NCBI GenBank assembly: GCA_948567375.1
Contig: OX419761.1
Location: 31,968,243-32,032,242 of the forward strand
Direction of reading: 5' to 3'
DNA from: Lunularia cruciata
Taxonomy: Eukaryota; Streptophyta; Marchantiopsida; Lunulariales; Lunulariaceae
DNA: 64,000 bases
The notes beneath the pieces were generated by a model. The model searched no databases and had not been told where the DNA came from. It saw only the letters and a program-made list of their open reading frames with translations. The position numbers were made by a program, and so were the translations under genes. Shown piece by piece: positions 11,325-24,115 of the stretch; the stretch's first letter is position 1; every line of letters starts with the position of its first letter.

Positions 11325-14300
11325 TCAAGAGCAAAGAGCAATACTATGTCTATGCAGGGAAGGAATTACCTTGCTACTTGCATGGCTCACCCACACAGTT
11401 GCTGCCATGGTCACCAAGCCTCCGAAGCAAGTTAATATACTGCAAAAGAAGGATGTCATATCATATCGGTTTGATGCATAATGTTCACTGGTTTCTGATG
11501 TATAAAAGGAATATTGTCGTTCTCACCAGTAGATATTACAAACAATGGATGGAGATGATTATGAAATACAAGCCGAAGGAAAGCAAAACATCAAAGACCT
11601 TCAGCATCAAATAAATCTGCAAAATTGCAGGTTGAAAAACATGCACTTAGAAAAAAGAAATGTCTACTTACCCAGGGATCGAAGTTTCTCCCATCAACCA
11701 ACCCACAAATGATCCCACCACTGGAGTGACCGAGAAACCCATGGACACCAGAAGTGGTTTTAAGAAACCTAATGTGGTGTTATAGCCAACGTGACTAAGG
11801 AATCCGGGCCCCAGTCCAAGGATTAAAGTCCTGACGAGGAATTCTGCAAAACAAATTTCCATTCATCAATGACTAACAGAGACCCCACTTCATGCCCTCA
11901 AGTTGCGTAGGAATCCGTTCAAATAAAGGGTAATCCTGGAAGGGACAATCAATCGACCTACTACACCCAACCTCACATTGGGTAGGACTCTGCTCACATG
12001 AAGGCTAATGATGGGAAGGACAATCAATCAACCAACAGCACAATCACTGAAAAGATTTTGGTTTATATATTGTTATTGACAAAAGTATCAAGGAGTTTTA
12101 GTTCTGCGTATACAGGGTTTTCGAGTACCCCGTAGACATTTGCACATGTTTCACCCGCTGCGTACTTAAGTTCGTGGTCACCTATACAATTTAACCCATT
12201 GTATGGGATATACACAGGACCTGTGATCGTGTCTTCTCACTAGAACTACTCAGGAATCCAATTTGGGAATGTAGGCGCAACCATTGCATTTCTGACCTCC
12301 ACAAGTTCTCTTGGGTACTATTCCCTTACATTACATTAGGGTGTTTTAATACAAAATACATTTCCAGTACAAATTTACTTGGACCCATAAAAGTTTACTT
12401 TGTGGGGCGAGGTAATTTTGGTTGTGTGAAATTTTCAAACGAGGTACAAATACTATGGGGTTATCCGTAGTAATTTCGTACGGGTCATGAAAAATGTGAC
12501 TCATCAATTTCACAGAGCTAGGAATATTATCCACAAAATTCTGATAGTTACACTACGCATCTTTATGGAGTTTCAAGATTTTGAATAAAAAATTTACATG
12601 AAGTTTGAAAAAAACCTCTATTTGAAATGCTCTATTGTACTGCTATTTTCAAGTGATTATCTTACGATTCTACTCATTGAAACAATTGGCCTGCCTTGCA
12701 AGATCAACAGCGGATTCTCTCTCTAAAAGTTAGTTCTATAAGTCATCCTAAACACTGGGATACTCTGTCAATGTTCCCGCGTCAATCTCTCAACGATTTT
12801 CCTTTATTTAGTAGACAAAGAAATTTCGAAATAATATGCCAATGTCCAGGATAAAAGAAAATTGTGGAAAGATCAAGGACTTTAAGAGACTTTCACTTGA
12901 GCAAATTTGGTCTTTTGAAAATATGGATATTATTTTTAAATTTATCAAATAGACTCATATAGGAGCTTAATACTACTTTGTGTGTACTTTCCTTTCCTTG
13001 TGCAGCTTGTTTTCATTCGCTACACCATGGCTTATACTTTACAAGAATATTTTAATATAGAAAAAATAGATTCAAAAATAATGATTTGGATTATAATTAT
13101 CAAATCAATGGGAGTCTATTGATTGAAGATTCTTTTTCATGTCCATCAAAACAACGCAAAACTTCATTCGTAATTTGCTTCCAGTTAATAATTCTAAGTA
13201 AATTATTAAACGAATTGAATAGAAGTATTTCACCATGATATAATTACATTACTATTTATTTACCCTGATATGATTACTTTCCGAATGTAATGTCCGAGGA
13301 GTTTTAAAGGTAATAATGATTTAGTTTACATAAAAGCCTTTATAAACATTACTATATTTCAACTTAAGATTCCTGAGACCATGGAGGATGTCAAGTATTT
13401 GAACATTGTGCTATGAATCCTTTAACTATGAATAAAATGAAAATAAAACAGATGAAATAGGAATGGAGTATATTGGAAAACAAAGATTTTCTGGACTTTC
13501 TTCGAATGTTACTGCTATAATTATTAGTATTTGACTTGCTCACAAACACTATACATCAGATAAACTACTATACAAGTACTTCAGACTACATCAACTTTGT
13601 CCTATAAAAGGTGAAAGAATGAAAATCACAAATAAAAATGAAAATATTTGAGATATAATATAATAGAGATTAAAAAATTCTGAATCTTCAAATATTATTT
13701 CTCTAATTATTACTATTTGAGTTACTCACAAACATGAACAATTAGAGAGAGTATACTGTAATCAGAATTGAAGCTGTGTATGATTCAACCGTCGGAAGCT
13801 AACTCCAAAATATTTCTAACCAACATCAGCTGTACAATACAGTAGATACAATAACATACCTGGCTGAATCCAAGAAAAGAGTCCAAAGGCTTGGAAGTTC
13901 ACAACGCCGTTCACAGTGGAAAATGTAAGAAGTCCAAGTGACAAGTACAGCGCAGTCAGCACGTTCACGGGCCACAAATACACGAAGAGGGGAAGTTGAC
14001 CTGTTCCAGCAACACTATTCGTTAGCACATGTGCGCCAACGGTGGTCGGTATAAGATTGTCAAAATGTATCTCGCCATCCGAGCATTACACATGAGGGGC
14101 TGTCAGCCGGCTATTGAATACTACAGTCATCCCATTATTGGGGTCCTCTGCAAAAGTTCCTTTACAATTTTGAGTACGGAAATGATAATAATCTTAATAA
14201 CTCGCAATACTTTTTCCTTTCTGGTTTCTTTCTCTCTTTAGATTTCTTGGAAATTAGTATGCAATATATGCATTATGATCAATTTAACACAATTGTCTAC

Positions 14301-17115
14301 AAAACTTATTTAGAAATTCTAGTTAGCAAAATCAAACACCCCTCAAATTTGCAGCAGATTGGCTGTGGGGGGATGTCCCATGAATGTTTATAGGTGACCA
14401 GTCTCTGTGGATTCCGTTGCAATTCCGTAAATTCCAGAATCTCATGCAACTCCTGGTGACACAGTATTCCCCGAAAGGTGATACTGAAAACTATTCGTGG
14501 TAGCATGTTTGGTGTATGATTTAATAACTGTGAGCTTCATTTGGTCATCTAAATGACATGCGGAGGAATCAAATGTAACTTACGGACTCAATTAAGGTTC
14601 TTATTAGAGAACCATTTAATTTAGCCAGCCAGGATAAAGGGTAAAGGAGCAAGGAAGTGTGCACAGCAGTAAAAGTTGTGGTTGAATCTCTATATAATAT
14701 GAATTTAGCTTACATTGTAAACCTGTTTCCCTTGATGCAAATAATTCCTGGGTGGAACATGGGGATTTAATCAGAAATATAGTAATTATCATCACGGAGT
14801 AAACTAAGATGATGTAAAATACGATTTCTGAGTTATTTCTAACGTTGGGATAAAAGGTTAACATGCCACTAGAAAGGTTTTAAGAAAGAACTCTTAAGTC
14901 ATGGTTAAGATTATGCTCTCTACAAACTTGCCATTAAATTTATCACGCCAGCAAAATACTAGCTACTTGTATATGTTAAGAAAACCTATAATGTATAAAA
15001 GACAACACCAACAAATATTTCAATTTCACCCCCGTGATTGTTATTTGTCTTCAATATAACAACTATTAGAAATTATTCTTAGAGAGTGCAGCGTATGAGC
15101 AAAGTTCTTGTGTTTCTACTCGTTATATTAAATGGTCCAGAGTGGAGGTACATTATTGAGAAGGCAAAGGTATATATTAGTGCGTTGTTAGTCCATCTTA
15201 GCACGTGGATTAAGCGAACAAGATCGATAGTTTCCTAAACGAGAGAACGAGGAAAGTGGAAGAAAACAACTCCGCCTGGAAATGATTAGATCAGATCGAG
15301 GTGATCCTAACGGACACCCTTGAAGACCTCCAATTTCAAGAGGCAAACTGACTCTAGCTCATCGTGTCCGCAAACATGTTCCTACCTCTGTCGCTTTGAA
15401 CGGATTTAAAGAATTGGAGGGGAGGAGTAGAGAACATGAAGTGTCTGTAAAGACGCAGAAGCAAGTGGTAGCATTTGACGCACTTCTAGAGGAAAATTGA
15501 ATCATGCTGTACCTCGAAGGTTTTTGCCACACATGAGATAGACTGCGAAGCAACAAGCACTCCCCAGTGCTGCCAGGTCTCCGATCACGCTGAATTGGGT
15601 ATCTTTTTCGACTTTGGCTCCGGCAGCAAGTATCGTGGACCCTATCACGCCTAGAGCCACCCCCAACAATTCTCCGCACGCGAGCGATCCTTCACGTATG
15701 AACGTGAACAGCGTGACGAAAATAGGAGACATAATGCACAAGAACAAGCTGTGCGTCAGAGAAGTGTTGTCGAGTGACCAAATCTGCGGACAAACTTCAG
15801 ATGTCAGAAACCGGGCAAACAGACTAGTTATCCGCGAAGGGTTACCAATGCTGAAATCTTTGGTACAAACAGGGAGCAGGGTGATACAATGTGATGAACA
15901 GCATCATCAGAGTCAGTCGTAAAACAACAATAATGCGTGACTCAAATCATCGTTTGCTTATCCACGGGCTTCTTTAATGTACCAAGGTGGCTGCTTCCTT
16001 AGCCGCTAGTATACCATCAGAATCTAATATAAATTTTTACTCTGACGCGGAGAATTTGAAAGGTTTGGACATACTGTCAGTAGTTCCCGTACAAGTTCAA
16101 CTATTCAGGAAATCAGAAAATCACATCGGTTGCACGAAAATAGTGATAACTATCTGCAGCAATGGGTGCTCCGTCGTTGTCATATGTAAAACGATAAGTT
16201 TGGATAGCACAATATAGTGACGGAAGTCTTCTTCTGAGGCGACGCTAGTACGTCTGCAAGCGCCAGTCCAAGATCGACTTCCGGATCCGGTTAGCTGATC
16301 ATCCACAAGCATCAGTGGCCTCGACCGCAGGGAAGTTATAGGCGAACGATGTCTACCTCGATGTGAGTTCATTCAGTATGACCCTGGCTTAGTGCATTGC
16401 CTAGATTTAATTGGGAAAGGGTTCGAGCAGAGCTGAACTACGTTGACATAAAAGTTTCCAGAACCTCTCGGCGACAAAAGCAGCAACGGGAATAATCATA
16501 TACACACCCAAAGAGCAAAATGGCTACCAAGTCCCAGGGCACATAGAGCGACGGTTGCAGCATTAATACAGGATGGAGCTAACTGCTTGTCTTTTGGATT
16601 CATGCGGTACCACTGCCAAAGAGCAAAAGGAAGCATCGTCAACACAGATATTTGATGTCGCCAAGCAGCTATAGCCAGAGGTGCTGCGCCGTTGGTTTCC
16701 ATTGACTTCATGATCTGCGTACATTACAAACCAGGAGTCTTCTCAATGACAGATAGAGGGAGTCCGCATAGAAGCCGGAATACTTGAAATGAGCGGCAGA
16801 CGTAATGGATCGGTCTTCGGCAGAGTGCAAGGAGCCCGCGGAATCTCTTTAAGGTATTTATGCTTTTCATGCTTTTGCTACAGTAAAACAGCCTTGGTTT
16901 TCTGGATACATTCTATTGACTCATCCTAATTTGAAGTGAAATTAGGATTGGTGACGAATTTGTACCGGGCCAGCAATCGAGCCTAGAATGATTGAGCATG
17001 CGAGTACGGGCATAACAAAACAAGGCGTAGGCCTTTCGTCGTCGTTGTCACTGCCTCCCAACGGTTGATATGCTTCATCGCTACTCAAATCGGTAGCAGC
17101 AGGTTCCTGGGCCAT
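11325..17115 (-). CDS. EamA/DMT-family membrane transporter, six exons
   Basis: Host gene on the minus strand. Exons fitting GT-AG rules and reading phase are 17115-16966, 16714-16508, 15783-15513, 14000-13860, 11843-11672 and 11439-11325, totalling 1056 bases (351 residues plus stop). The family consists of roughly ten-helix carriers made of two EamA repeats that move small metabolites across membranes; the substrate here is unknown. Visible features are an acidic hydrophilic N-terminus (residues 1-30), then hydrophobic helices. Exon 3 carries SLDNTSLTHS and the end of repeat 1; exon 5 carries the repeat 2 signature GPGFLSHVGYNT and PVVGSFVGW; exon 6 supplies the last helix and a short basic tail. 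The ATG at 17115 was chosen because it starts a typical tail, but the frame stays open to an ATG at 17310, so a 65-residue extension is possible. Introns (about 0.25, 0.7, 1.5, 2.0 and 0.23 kb) lack recognised transposons. Confidence 0.85.
11844..13859 (-). other. Intron 4 of the EamA transporter gene
   Basis: Donor G|GTATGT at 13860/13859 and a pyrimidine-rich acceptor ending TTTTGCAG before 11843. AT-rich; no nested gene or recognisable transposon. Confidence 0.7.
14001..15512 (-). other. Intron 3 of the EamA transporter gene
   Basis: Donor CGAG|GTACAG at 15513/15512 and acceptor GGAACAG before 14000; the split glycine codon (phase 1) supports the junction. No nested feature recognised. 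Confidence 0.7.
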
Positions 17116-18487
17116 ACTGGTAAAACGAACGTTCCTGTAAATCAAATAGGAGCAGTATACCCAGGAAGACACAGATTTGTCCTTTACACCAGAGCTCGCG
17201 GCTTCCTGCAAATTGCCAACTTCGGGATATAACAGAACACTTGACGAGCTTGAGAACAAGAGCTCGTTCTCGACGCAGAACAATATGAAGTGCCAGCCTT
17301 TCCACCTCATTAATACTTGCCAAATAATTCAGGGAAGACAGACCACTTTACAACGTGATCAGGTGAATCGACTCACTATGCTGATGCATACAGCCTCCAA
17401 ATGGGGTAGAACTGTCTGGTATATTTAATACAAACACTTTATCTTATGATCGCAGGTGCCTTTTAGCTGAATTCGACATGTGCAGTATAGTACATTTAGG
17501 AAGTAATGACATCTAAAGCAAAAGTAACCAAAAGTTAACAGCATGTATTAAAATCAAGCACTTGTAATCTTCTTGTCACCTTTCAGTGAGGGTCGAACTT
17601 CTGATAGAATAGGTGGAATCCTCCTATACTCTGGAGAGACAACTTGTCTAAGAACGTTGCGTGACAGACAGCCGCCCGTGTTTCAAGAGCCATACTTTAC
17701 AGTCGAAGGTGAGCTACCTTCAGACACGAGGAATATCTATGTTAGACGGAAACTATTACAGTCATACCTGGTACATCTTGGTCTTGAAAATTTCGACATT
17801 CCGCCTGGTTTTATGTTCCTAAACCTCCAAAGGAATCGCAGAAATGAAAAATAGGAGGACAGGGAACAACTACGTCTCTTGTAACACGTAATGCCATATG
17901 ATATGTCAATGCCAAGTTTTAGCATTATCGTTGACTCCGTCAACCCATCGATGTAATTGACGAGTGAGACCGATCCAGGTACTTGACCACATGGTATCGC
18001 CAGCAGGTCATATTGGCGTGATCCGGTTGCCGTGGCTTTCACGGTTTGGGACCGCGAGCAGCGAGCATATTAAGAATTTTGTTTCTACTAATGCGAAGTT
18101 CCTTGCAGTTAAGTTCCCTGATTTTACCTCTTTTTTAAAGTTTTATTTTACCTTGTGGGGACATAGTGTTTGCTATAGTACAAGGGTGGATACGCTGGAT
18201 CGTTAGTATGTTTTGCATATGACATGTGTTTAGGGCTGACTTATACTTAGTCCGATGATAATATGACAACAACATATGTCATGCTTATGAACTTTAAGTG
18301 TGATTCAATTTCGAAGAGAGTGATTACACATCCCCTTGGATGCGGAGCAGCAGGCCGCAAGGTCACCAAGTAGAGGGGCATGCAGCAAAGTCATCTCTTT
18401 GTTCCTTTAGCCTTGGAGTTATATGGAGCGTCGGTCACGACAATCGATACACTTCTTAGGGAATGCATGAGAACTTAGGTGCCTAGG
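17116..18487. other. Upstream region of the EamA gene; no other gene recognised
   Basis: Should contain the 5' UTR and promoter of the transporter. The reading frame is open up to 17310 and may be UTR or an N-terminal extension. No clear TATA box could be tied to a start site. Further right the sequence is intergenic. Confidence 0.45.
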
Positions 18488-18541
18488 GTACCATTCTCAC
18501 TCTCTTACTTTGTAGTACCATTCTCACTCTCTTACTTTGTA
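18488..18541. repeat. 27-bp tandem duplication
   Basis: Two perfect adjacent copies of a 27-base unit beginning GTACCATTCTCACTC, at 18488-18514 and 18515-18541. Confidence 0.9.
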
Positions 18542-18599
18542 GTATATTTTAGATAGCACATGTCCATTGCTCTACATAGTGGAGTGGCTGGTGCAATCC

Positions 18600-18830
18600 A
18601 TAAGAGAACAATCACACTAGGTGATACTTCTTAGGATGCTCCAATTATTGTTAGACAAGGACGATTTGCATAACTTGGATATCTTAGGTGCAATAGGCCA
18701 GATTTCTCATATCTACTCTAATGGGGCTCACCCCCATTTTACCTTTTCTGTCTCACCCTTGTCTGGCTTGATGGGGTCTTCTCAACCCTTTGTGTTTTCA
18801 ACACTATCGCCCTTCCCATTCCTTTTCTTT
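18600..18830 (+). repeat. Dispersed repeat B copy
   Basis: Same text as the copies near 10.7 and 20.1 kb but on the opposite strand: a CACACTAGGTGATAC block, then CCCCCATTTTACC, then GGCTTGATGGGGTCTTC. Confidence 0.6.
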
Positions 18831-19339
18831 TCTTTAGTTAACAAGTTAAAAATCTTTTCCGTATATATTCCCAATGCATTAGAAAGAATGTTCATGTTGA
18901 TTAATTGTTCAAGGCGGCGAGCATAGTGAGAACGAAGTCTGTTTTTTTTACTTTAGTCTATTTAAGAAAGAGATTACAGTAATAGGGAGTCCCTTGCAAC
19001 ATAATCTTGTCCCTATATCTTCTAACTACCCGGAAAATGCTCATTCTGCCCGGCGCTTTTGACTATCGGGTTTTGGGGCAGCAAGCATAGCATATACGTC
19101 TTCTGCAGCCATTCCATCAGATTAACTTTTGCTTACAACTAATTTGTAATTTACAACCGGGACGTTATATAATATTAGTGTTAGTTATAATCTTCTATCC
19201 CCTTATAAAGGAAACAAAGGTAAACCGGGCTGAGACACCCTAAACCGTTTAATTTGTGCACCTTTGTTGACTAATATAACGGATTCGCTTGTTCTCCCAA
19301 GCTTGAGTACATCTGCATAAACAATGATCTTAACTGACT
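18831..19339. other. No gene recognised
   Basis: Intergenic sequence with short repeated words (GGC(A/G)GCGAGCATA-like) that suggest decayed transposon material; nothing assignable. Confidence 0.45.
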
Positions 19340-19460
19340 CACTATTTATAGCCAGCGGGGGTTTCGAACCCAGGGCCTTCTACTTTTGACCGGGCTTATG
19401 TGTAAGTACTCTTACGGCAGGGTCAATTTGGATCTGAACCCTGCTTATACGTTACGCAAG
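19340..19460 (-). repeat. Possible tRNA-derived SINE remnant
   Basis: On the minus strand GGTTCGAAAC (about 19361-19371) matches the RNA polymerase III B box and sits in a CCCTGG...CCCCC T-arm-like context. A weak A-box-like stretch lies upstream (about 19,410-19,430). It does not fold into a full tRNA as read by eye, so a SINE relic is more likely than a tRNA gene. Confidence 0.3.
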
Positions 19461-19861
19461 TTGTACAAAACAATTCCAGTCTAGCCTCCTCTAAGGTTTG
19501 ACCATCCTCTGGCTTGGCTTGGGGACAGTAGGCCTGCCTCGGTGTTTAGCCTCTTTATTTCATTGTGCCTCGTGCTTTCTGTCCTTACTTTCACTCCTTG
19601 GTGCCTTGTACTCTGTTTGTTTTCCGCAGGGGTAGTCTATTGAGCCTCTGGCTCTCGCATTTGGTCTGATCATGGAGTCACATTGCAAGTCTTACCTTTG
19701 ATCCTCCCATAGCAGGGGCCATGTGATCCTGGAGTCATATTGCAAATCTTACATTTAGTACTCTCATCGCATTGCAGTGAACCAGAGACGTTGGATTCGA
19801 TTTGATTATTATAAGTCCACTAAGTGCAGTCATCATTTGTGCTGGAAGAAGCAATAATATA
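19461..19861. other. No gene recognised
   Basis: Intergenic, with a few locally repeated words; no coding support. Confidence 0.45.
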
Positions 19862-20265
19862 ATACTGAAGTTGCTTTTAATAAAATAGAAATCATCAATA
19901 CACCTTACCTTCCAACGTAAATTTAGAGAAGATGTCCGAGCAGCAAACATGAAGGATGGGAAGACCCCATCAAGCCGAACAAGGAGGAGCTGGAAGAAAA
20001 GCAATCATATAGTATTGAAGTTGCTTTTAATAAAGTAGAAATCATCAACACACCTTACCTTTCAATGTAATTTGAGAGAAGGAGTCCGAGCAGCAAACAT
20101 GAAGGATGGGAAGACCCCATCGAGCCGCACAAGGGAGAGACAAAAAAGGTAAAATGGGGCTCGGCCCCAATAGTATTGATATCAGAAATCTGCTCTACTA
20201 CATCTAAGATAGCTGAGTTATGAAAGTCATAAGGTCTACAAACTACTTGAGCATGCAAAGAGGCA
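19862..20265 (-). repeat. Tandemly duplicated repeat B
   Basis: The phrase GTTGCTTTTAATAAA...TAGAAATCATCAA at 19,870 recurs at 20,021 (period about 151 bases), each copy followed by the GGGAAGACCCCATC block of repeat B. The second copy is longer and continues to about 20,260. Confidence 0.75.
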
Positions 20266-20287
20266 TCACCTAGTGTGATTGTTGTTG

Positions 20288-20836
20288 TGCATATATACAT
20301 AACTACACAACATATATCATTGTAAACATCATACACTATAGAAACCCAACTCACACATAAATCATACATGAACTCTAAAGTGCCACAATAATCAGTTCTT
20401 CATAAGCTCAAATCAACTCAAATCAGATCAGTACTTGATCTTTCATTCAAAAATTTGCCAACATCTGGGCACTGATTACAATCAAACCCCACCCACTCTA
20501 GCTAAGAGACTCTAGGTGACGGCTGCCGGCTTTTTTTCCACCATAGACCAGAATTCAAAGGCTGAACATCAAGGAAGTGAGCTCTCTAGGGCTGCACTTC
20601 TAGGGTTCTTAACTCTGATTTTGACCTAACTTTCCAACCATGATGGTTCCCCTGATGGCACAATTGATGGTGAAAATGGTGCAAGTGACAGTGGTCCTCA
20701 CCATTTAGTTAGTACCCCAAACATGAAATCTGATCATCAACAAGTAGTCTATGAATAATTGCCAAAATATCTTTGACTACCATCACTACTACTCTAGTCC
20801 GAGCAATCTAGGTGCAATGCTACATATGGCATGACA
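20288..20836 (-). repeat. G1 3' LTR
   Basis: 549 bases between TGCATATATAC and ...GCATGACA in plus orientation. Matches the G2 left LTR and the solo LTR at 7.6 kb throughout. Confidence 0.65.
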
Positions 20837-20950
20837 GTTGTTGTGCGTATATACATTGCTACATAACATACATTGCTATCAACATCATACACTATAGAAG
20901 CATAACTCATAAATAAATCATACATGAACTCTAAAGTGCCACAATTGCAC
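20837..20950 (-). repeat. Partial LTR copy abutting the G1 3' LTR
   Basis: Repeats the first 110-120 bases of the adjacent LTR (CATCATACACTATAGAAGC, then CTCTAAAGTGCCACAAT) and separates the LTR from the element interior. The same arrangement exists in G2, so it predates both insertions. Confidence 0.7.
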
Positions 20951-23900
20951 CCGTAGTTTGCAATTAGGTGCCTCTAACTCCAAATAGCCAACTACTCCAA
21001 GTATATGTTATACCCTATGGTGGGCAAAGATTAGGAGACCGGATGCTATTGAGCCCCATTGTTAGTCACATATTTGCAATCTATACCATATAAAAAGTGA
21101 ACTAGCTATAGGGCAAGTATATCTAGGATATAACCACTATCCTTGAGGAACCACCATCAGAGGAGTCAAACATGCAATATGCCATCCTCTCAAACAACTA
21201 TCAGACACTAACATGAAGTAGCTCCACCAAAAGAGCTGCATAACATGCACTTCAAGCTTGCACTCACAAGTGCCAAGCTTGGGTCCATAATACCATCAAT
21301 TTTTGGGAGGTGCCATGGCACACAATTTCACAATTGGTCCTTCCATAAAGCACCATCTTGTCCTTCCAACATGAGGACACTAAAAGGAAAAACCTCACAC
21401 ACTCTCAAAAAACTCCCATAATAACATCAAGTATCATCAAAGATGTCAACTATAGATATACATAGTCACCTGGATGAAATCAATGGATTGAGGGTCTATA
21501 ACCTCCTCCTCAAATGGTAGCATAACATAAGGTATCCCTATGTCAAGCAATTGTTAAGTTCTCAAAGGCCATTGATATCATTCTCTAAAAGATCTCTGTA
21601 CGTTGAGAACATGCACTCACCCACACATTTAGATAATCCAAATCCAAAACTAAAGTAGCATCTTGACAAATGGCTATAGGTAAATCAAGATCTCATCCAT
21701 AAAGTAGAAAGTAAGGAGAGAGGATGCTAAGGAGGCTTGCCGGCTGAACTGATAGCCCATGGCCAACCAAGGTAACTAAAGATCCTAATCTCCCAAGTAG
21801 CCTCTCTGCAAACCATACTTCCATAATCCTCTCTTCATTTTTTGAATTACTCTCTTTGCTAAGGCATATGCTTGAAGGTGATCTTGGGAGGTAGTACAAT
21901 GATTAATCAAAGCCTTGTCACACAAGACCTAAAACTCTTCCAGAACTCTATACATTTATCAATCAAAACCTCAACTAGTGCACCAAAATGACTCAGAACC
22001 TTGAGTTCCATCCCTTCACTACACTTGTCAGGAAGTGCCACTAACTCAATCCACTTAGAGAAGTGCTCTACCATAACCAAAACATATTGATGATGTTTCA
22101 CAATTAACGGTAAAGGTCTAGCAAACTTCAAAATCCAATGGTAACCCAACCCCATGATAGGTAATGGATGTAAATTGTGGCATAGGAGCATTAAATGATG
22201 CTTTAACTTGGTCACAAACCACACATTTAGCAACAAACTATTGTACATTGGTCTCTATACCATACCACCAATAATGACTCTAGAGTAAGCTATATGTACT
22301 CTTTACTTCATGAGCATGATAGAACAATTATGGTCTCTAGGATGAAAGTGGTATTATTTGCACTCTACCATCTATGCATACACAAAGAAGGTTTTTGCCC
22401 TCCGATTTGAAATGTTAGGCTTGCTAAAGAAACTCTCTCCTTAGCCCCAATTGTGCCACCCACAATACCAATGAAAAGATAGTCCCATCATTAAGATATC
22501 ATCATAAATATCTTGTTGAATTGTACCAATATCTCCACCCTTTAGATCTATGACCTCAATAACTCCTCATGTATGCATTGAGAGAGATTCCACCAAAGCC
22601 TCAAAAAAATACAAAGAATGGTAGATGCATGCCAATCTGGCACCATCTCCTCATTTGTCTCACCATGCCAATGTGCTCTGGTTTGATCTTGCTAGCTGGG
22701 ACATGAGTTTCTACTCAACTCATCTGCATCACGGTTCCCAACTCTAGGTCTATGAAGAAGTGTGAAATCATACTCTTGTAAAATCAGAGCACATCATGCA
22801 AGCTTCCTTAAAAGCATGTCGGACTCCCTCAACCACTTTAGTGGCTGATGATCAATGATGAGAATGAAGGGGTTACCAAATAGGTAACATCAGGAATGTG
22901 CTACTGCCCATATTGTTGCTAAGCACTCTCTCCCATATGAACTATACTTCACTTCCGCTGAATTGTTGGTCCAACTAACATAGGGCATTGCAAACTTCTT
23001 CCCTTCATCATCATGTTGGGTGAGCATTGCTCCAAGTCCCAACATACTCCAACCAGTGTGAACCTGAAATGCTCATCCTTTAATTGGTCTCCTAAGAATA
23101 GGGGTAGATGTCAACTTCTCCTTGAGCTCTAGAAAAGCTATCTCTTGCTCATCTCTCAAACACCACTCTTGTGTAAGCTTGGTCAGCTTTGTCAAGGCCT
23201 TGGCAATGGCACTAAATCCTCTAATATAAAAACAATAGAAGTTTGCCAACCCAAGGAATGCTTGCACTCTACTCACATCCATAGGTTGAAGAAACATACA
23301 TTAGCCTCTACCTTGGTCTATTGAACACCAAGTCCTCCAGGGTAGAGAGTGTGATCCAAATACTCAACTTGCTTGTGGAAGAATCTACACTTCCCAAGAT
23401 GTAATTTGAGTCCATGAGATCCCAATCTCTCAAATGCTTCCAACAAATGCCTCTCATGCTCCTCCATAATAGTTATTTAGACCAAAATTTCATCAATATA
23501 ACACTGAGAAAAATCCAATCCTACTAGGATCCTATCCATGACACTTTGGAACTTGGCAAGAGTATTCTTTAACCCTAATCATAAGGACTTCCATTGATAT
23601 AATACATCCTTATCGTGAGAATCAATAGCTCAAAATGTTGTCTTGGACTTATCTCCCTCCCTGATCACCAACTAATGATATTCTGCTTGAAGATCCAAAG
23701 TACTAAAGACCTTTGCATGCCCAATTGCATCAAAGGTCTCCTTTGGTGTAGGCATGGCATATCAATCATCTCTAGTCTATTGGTTGATAGGATGGTAATC
23801 TCTACACATTTACCTATTTGTGTAGTTACCATGCACATCCTTCTTGGTTGGCATCACTGTAACTAATGCATACTCTCCATGTGAAATCTCTACCAAACTA

Positions 23901-24115
23901 GCCTAAAAAAGGTCTCTAATCCGGCTCTAAATCAATGCTCTCTCCATTATATCAATATGGACATAAAACACACTAGTGTATTGCTAGTCAACTTAATCTG
24001 AATAGTAAGTCCTTTTAGAGCACCCAAATCCTTCATATTGAAGGCAAAAATACTTGCATAGCTCCTTAAGAACCTCCAAAATCTCCATCTTTCCTCTCTT
24101 GTAAGCTTGGGTCTT
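20951..24115 (-). pseudogene. G1 pol remnant: RT, RNase H, integrase, PHD-like region
   Basis: From the right: an RT N-terminal region (23,947-24,135, RFLRSYASIFAF), an RT/RNase H connection (23,073-23,297, VQAFLGLANFY and TPILRRPIKG), an integrase core (21,907-22,248, VEHFSKWIELVALPDK), then a cysteine-rich stretch near 21,170-21,250 parallel to the PHD-like module in G2. Sequence type differs from the chromoviruses here and lacks a chromodomain. Heavily broken. Confidence 0.7.

Noticed and set aside
15359-15679. 106-residue minus-strand frame overlapping transporter exon 3
   Set aside because: Wrong frame relative to the exon whose phase joins with its neighbours and whose translation matches EamA.
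19340-19460. Functional tRNA gene
   Set aside because: Only a B-box-like word is convincing; no complete cloverleaf could be drawn by eye.
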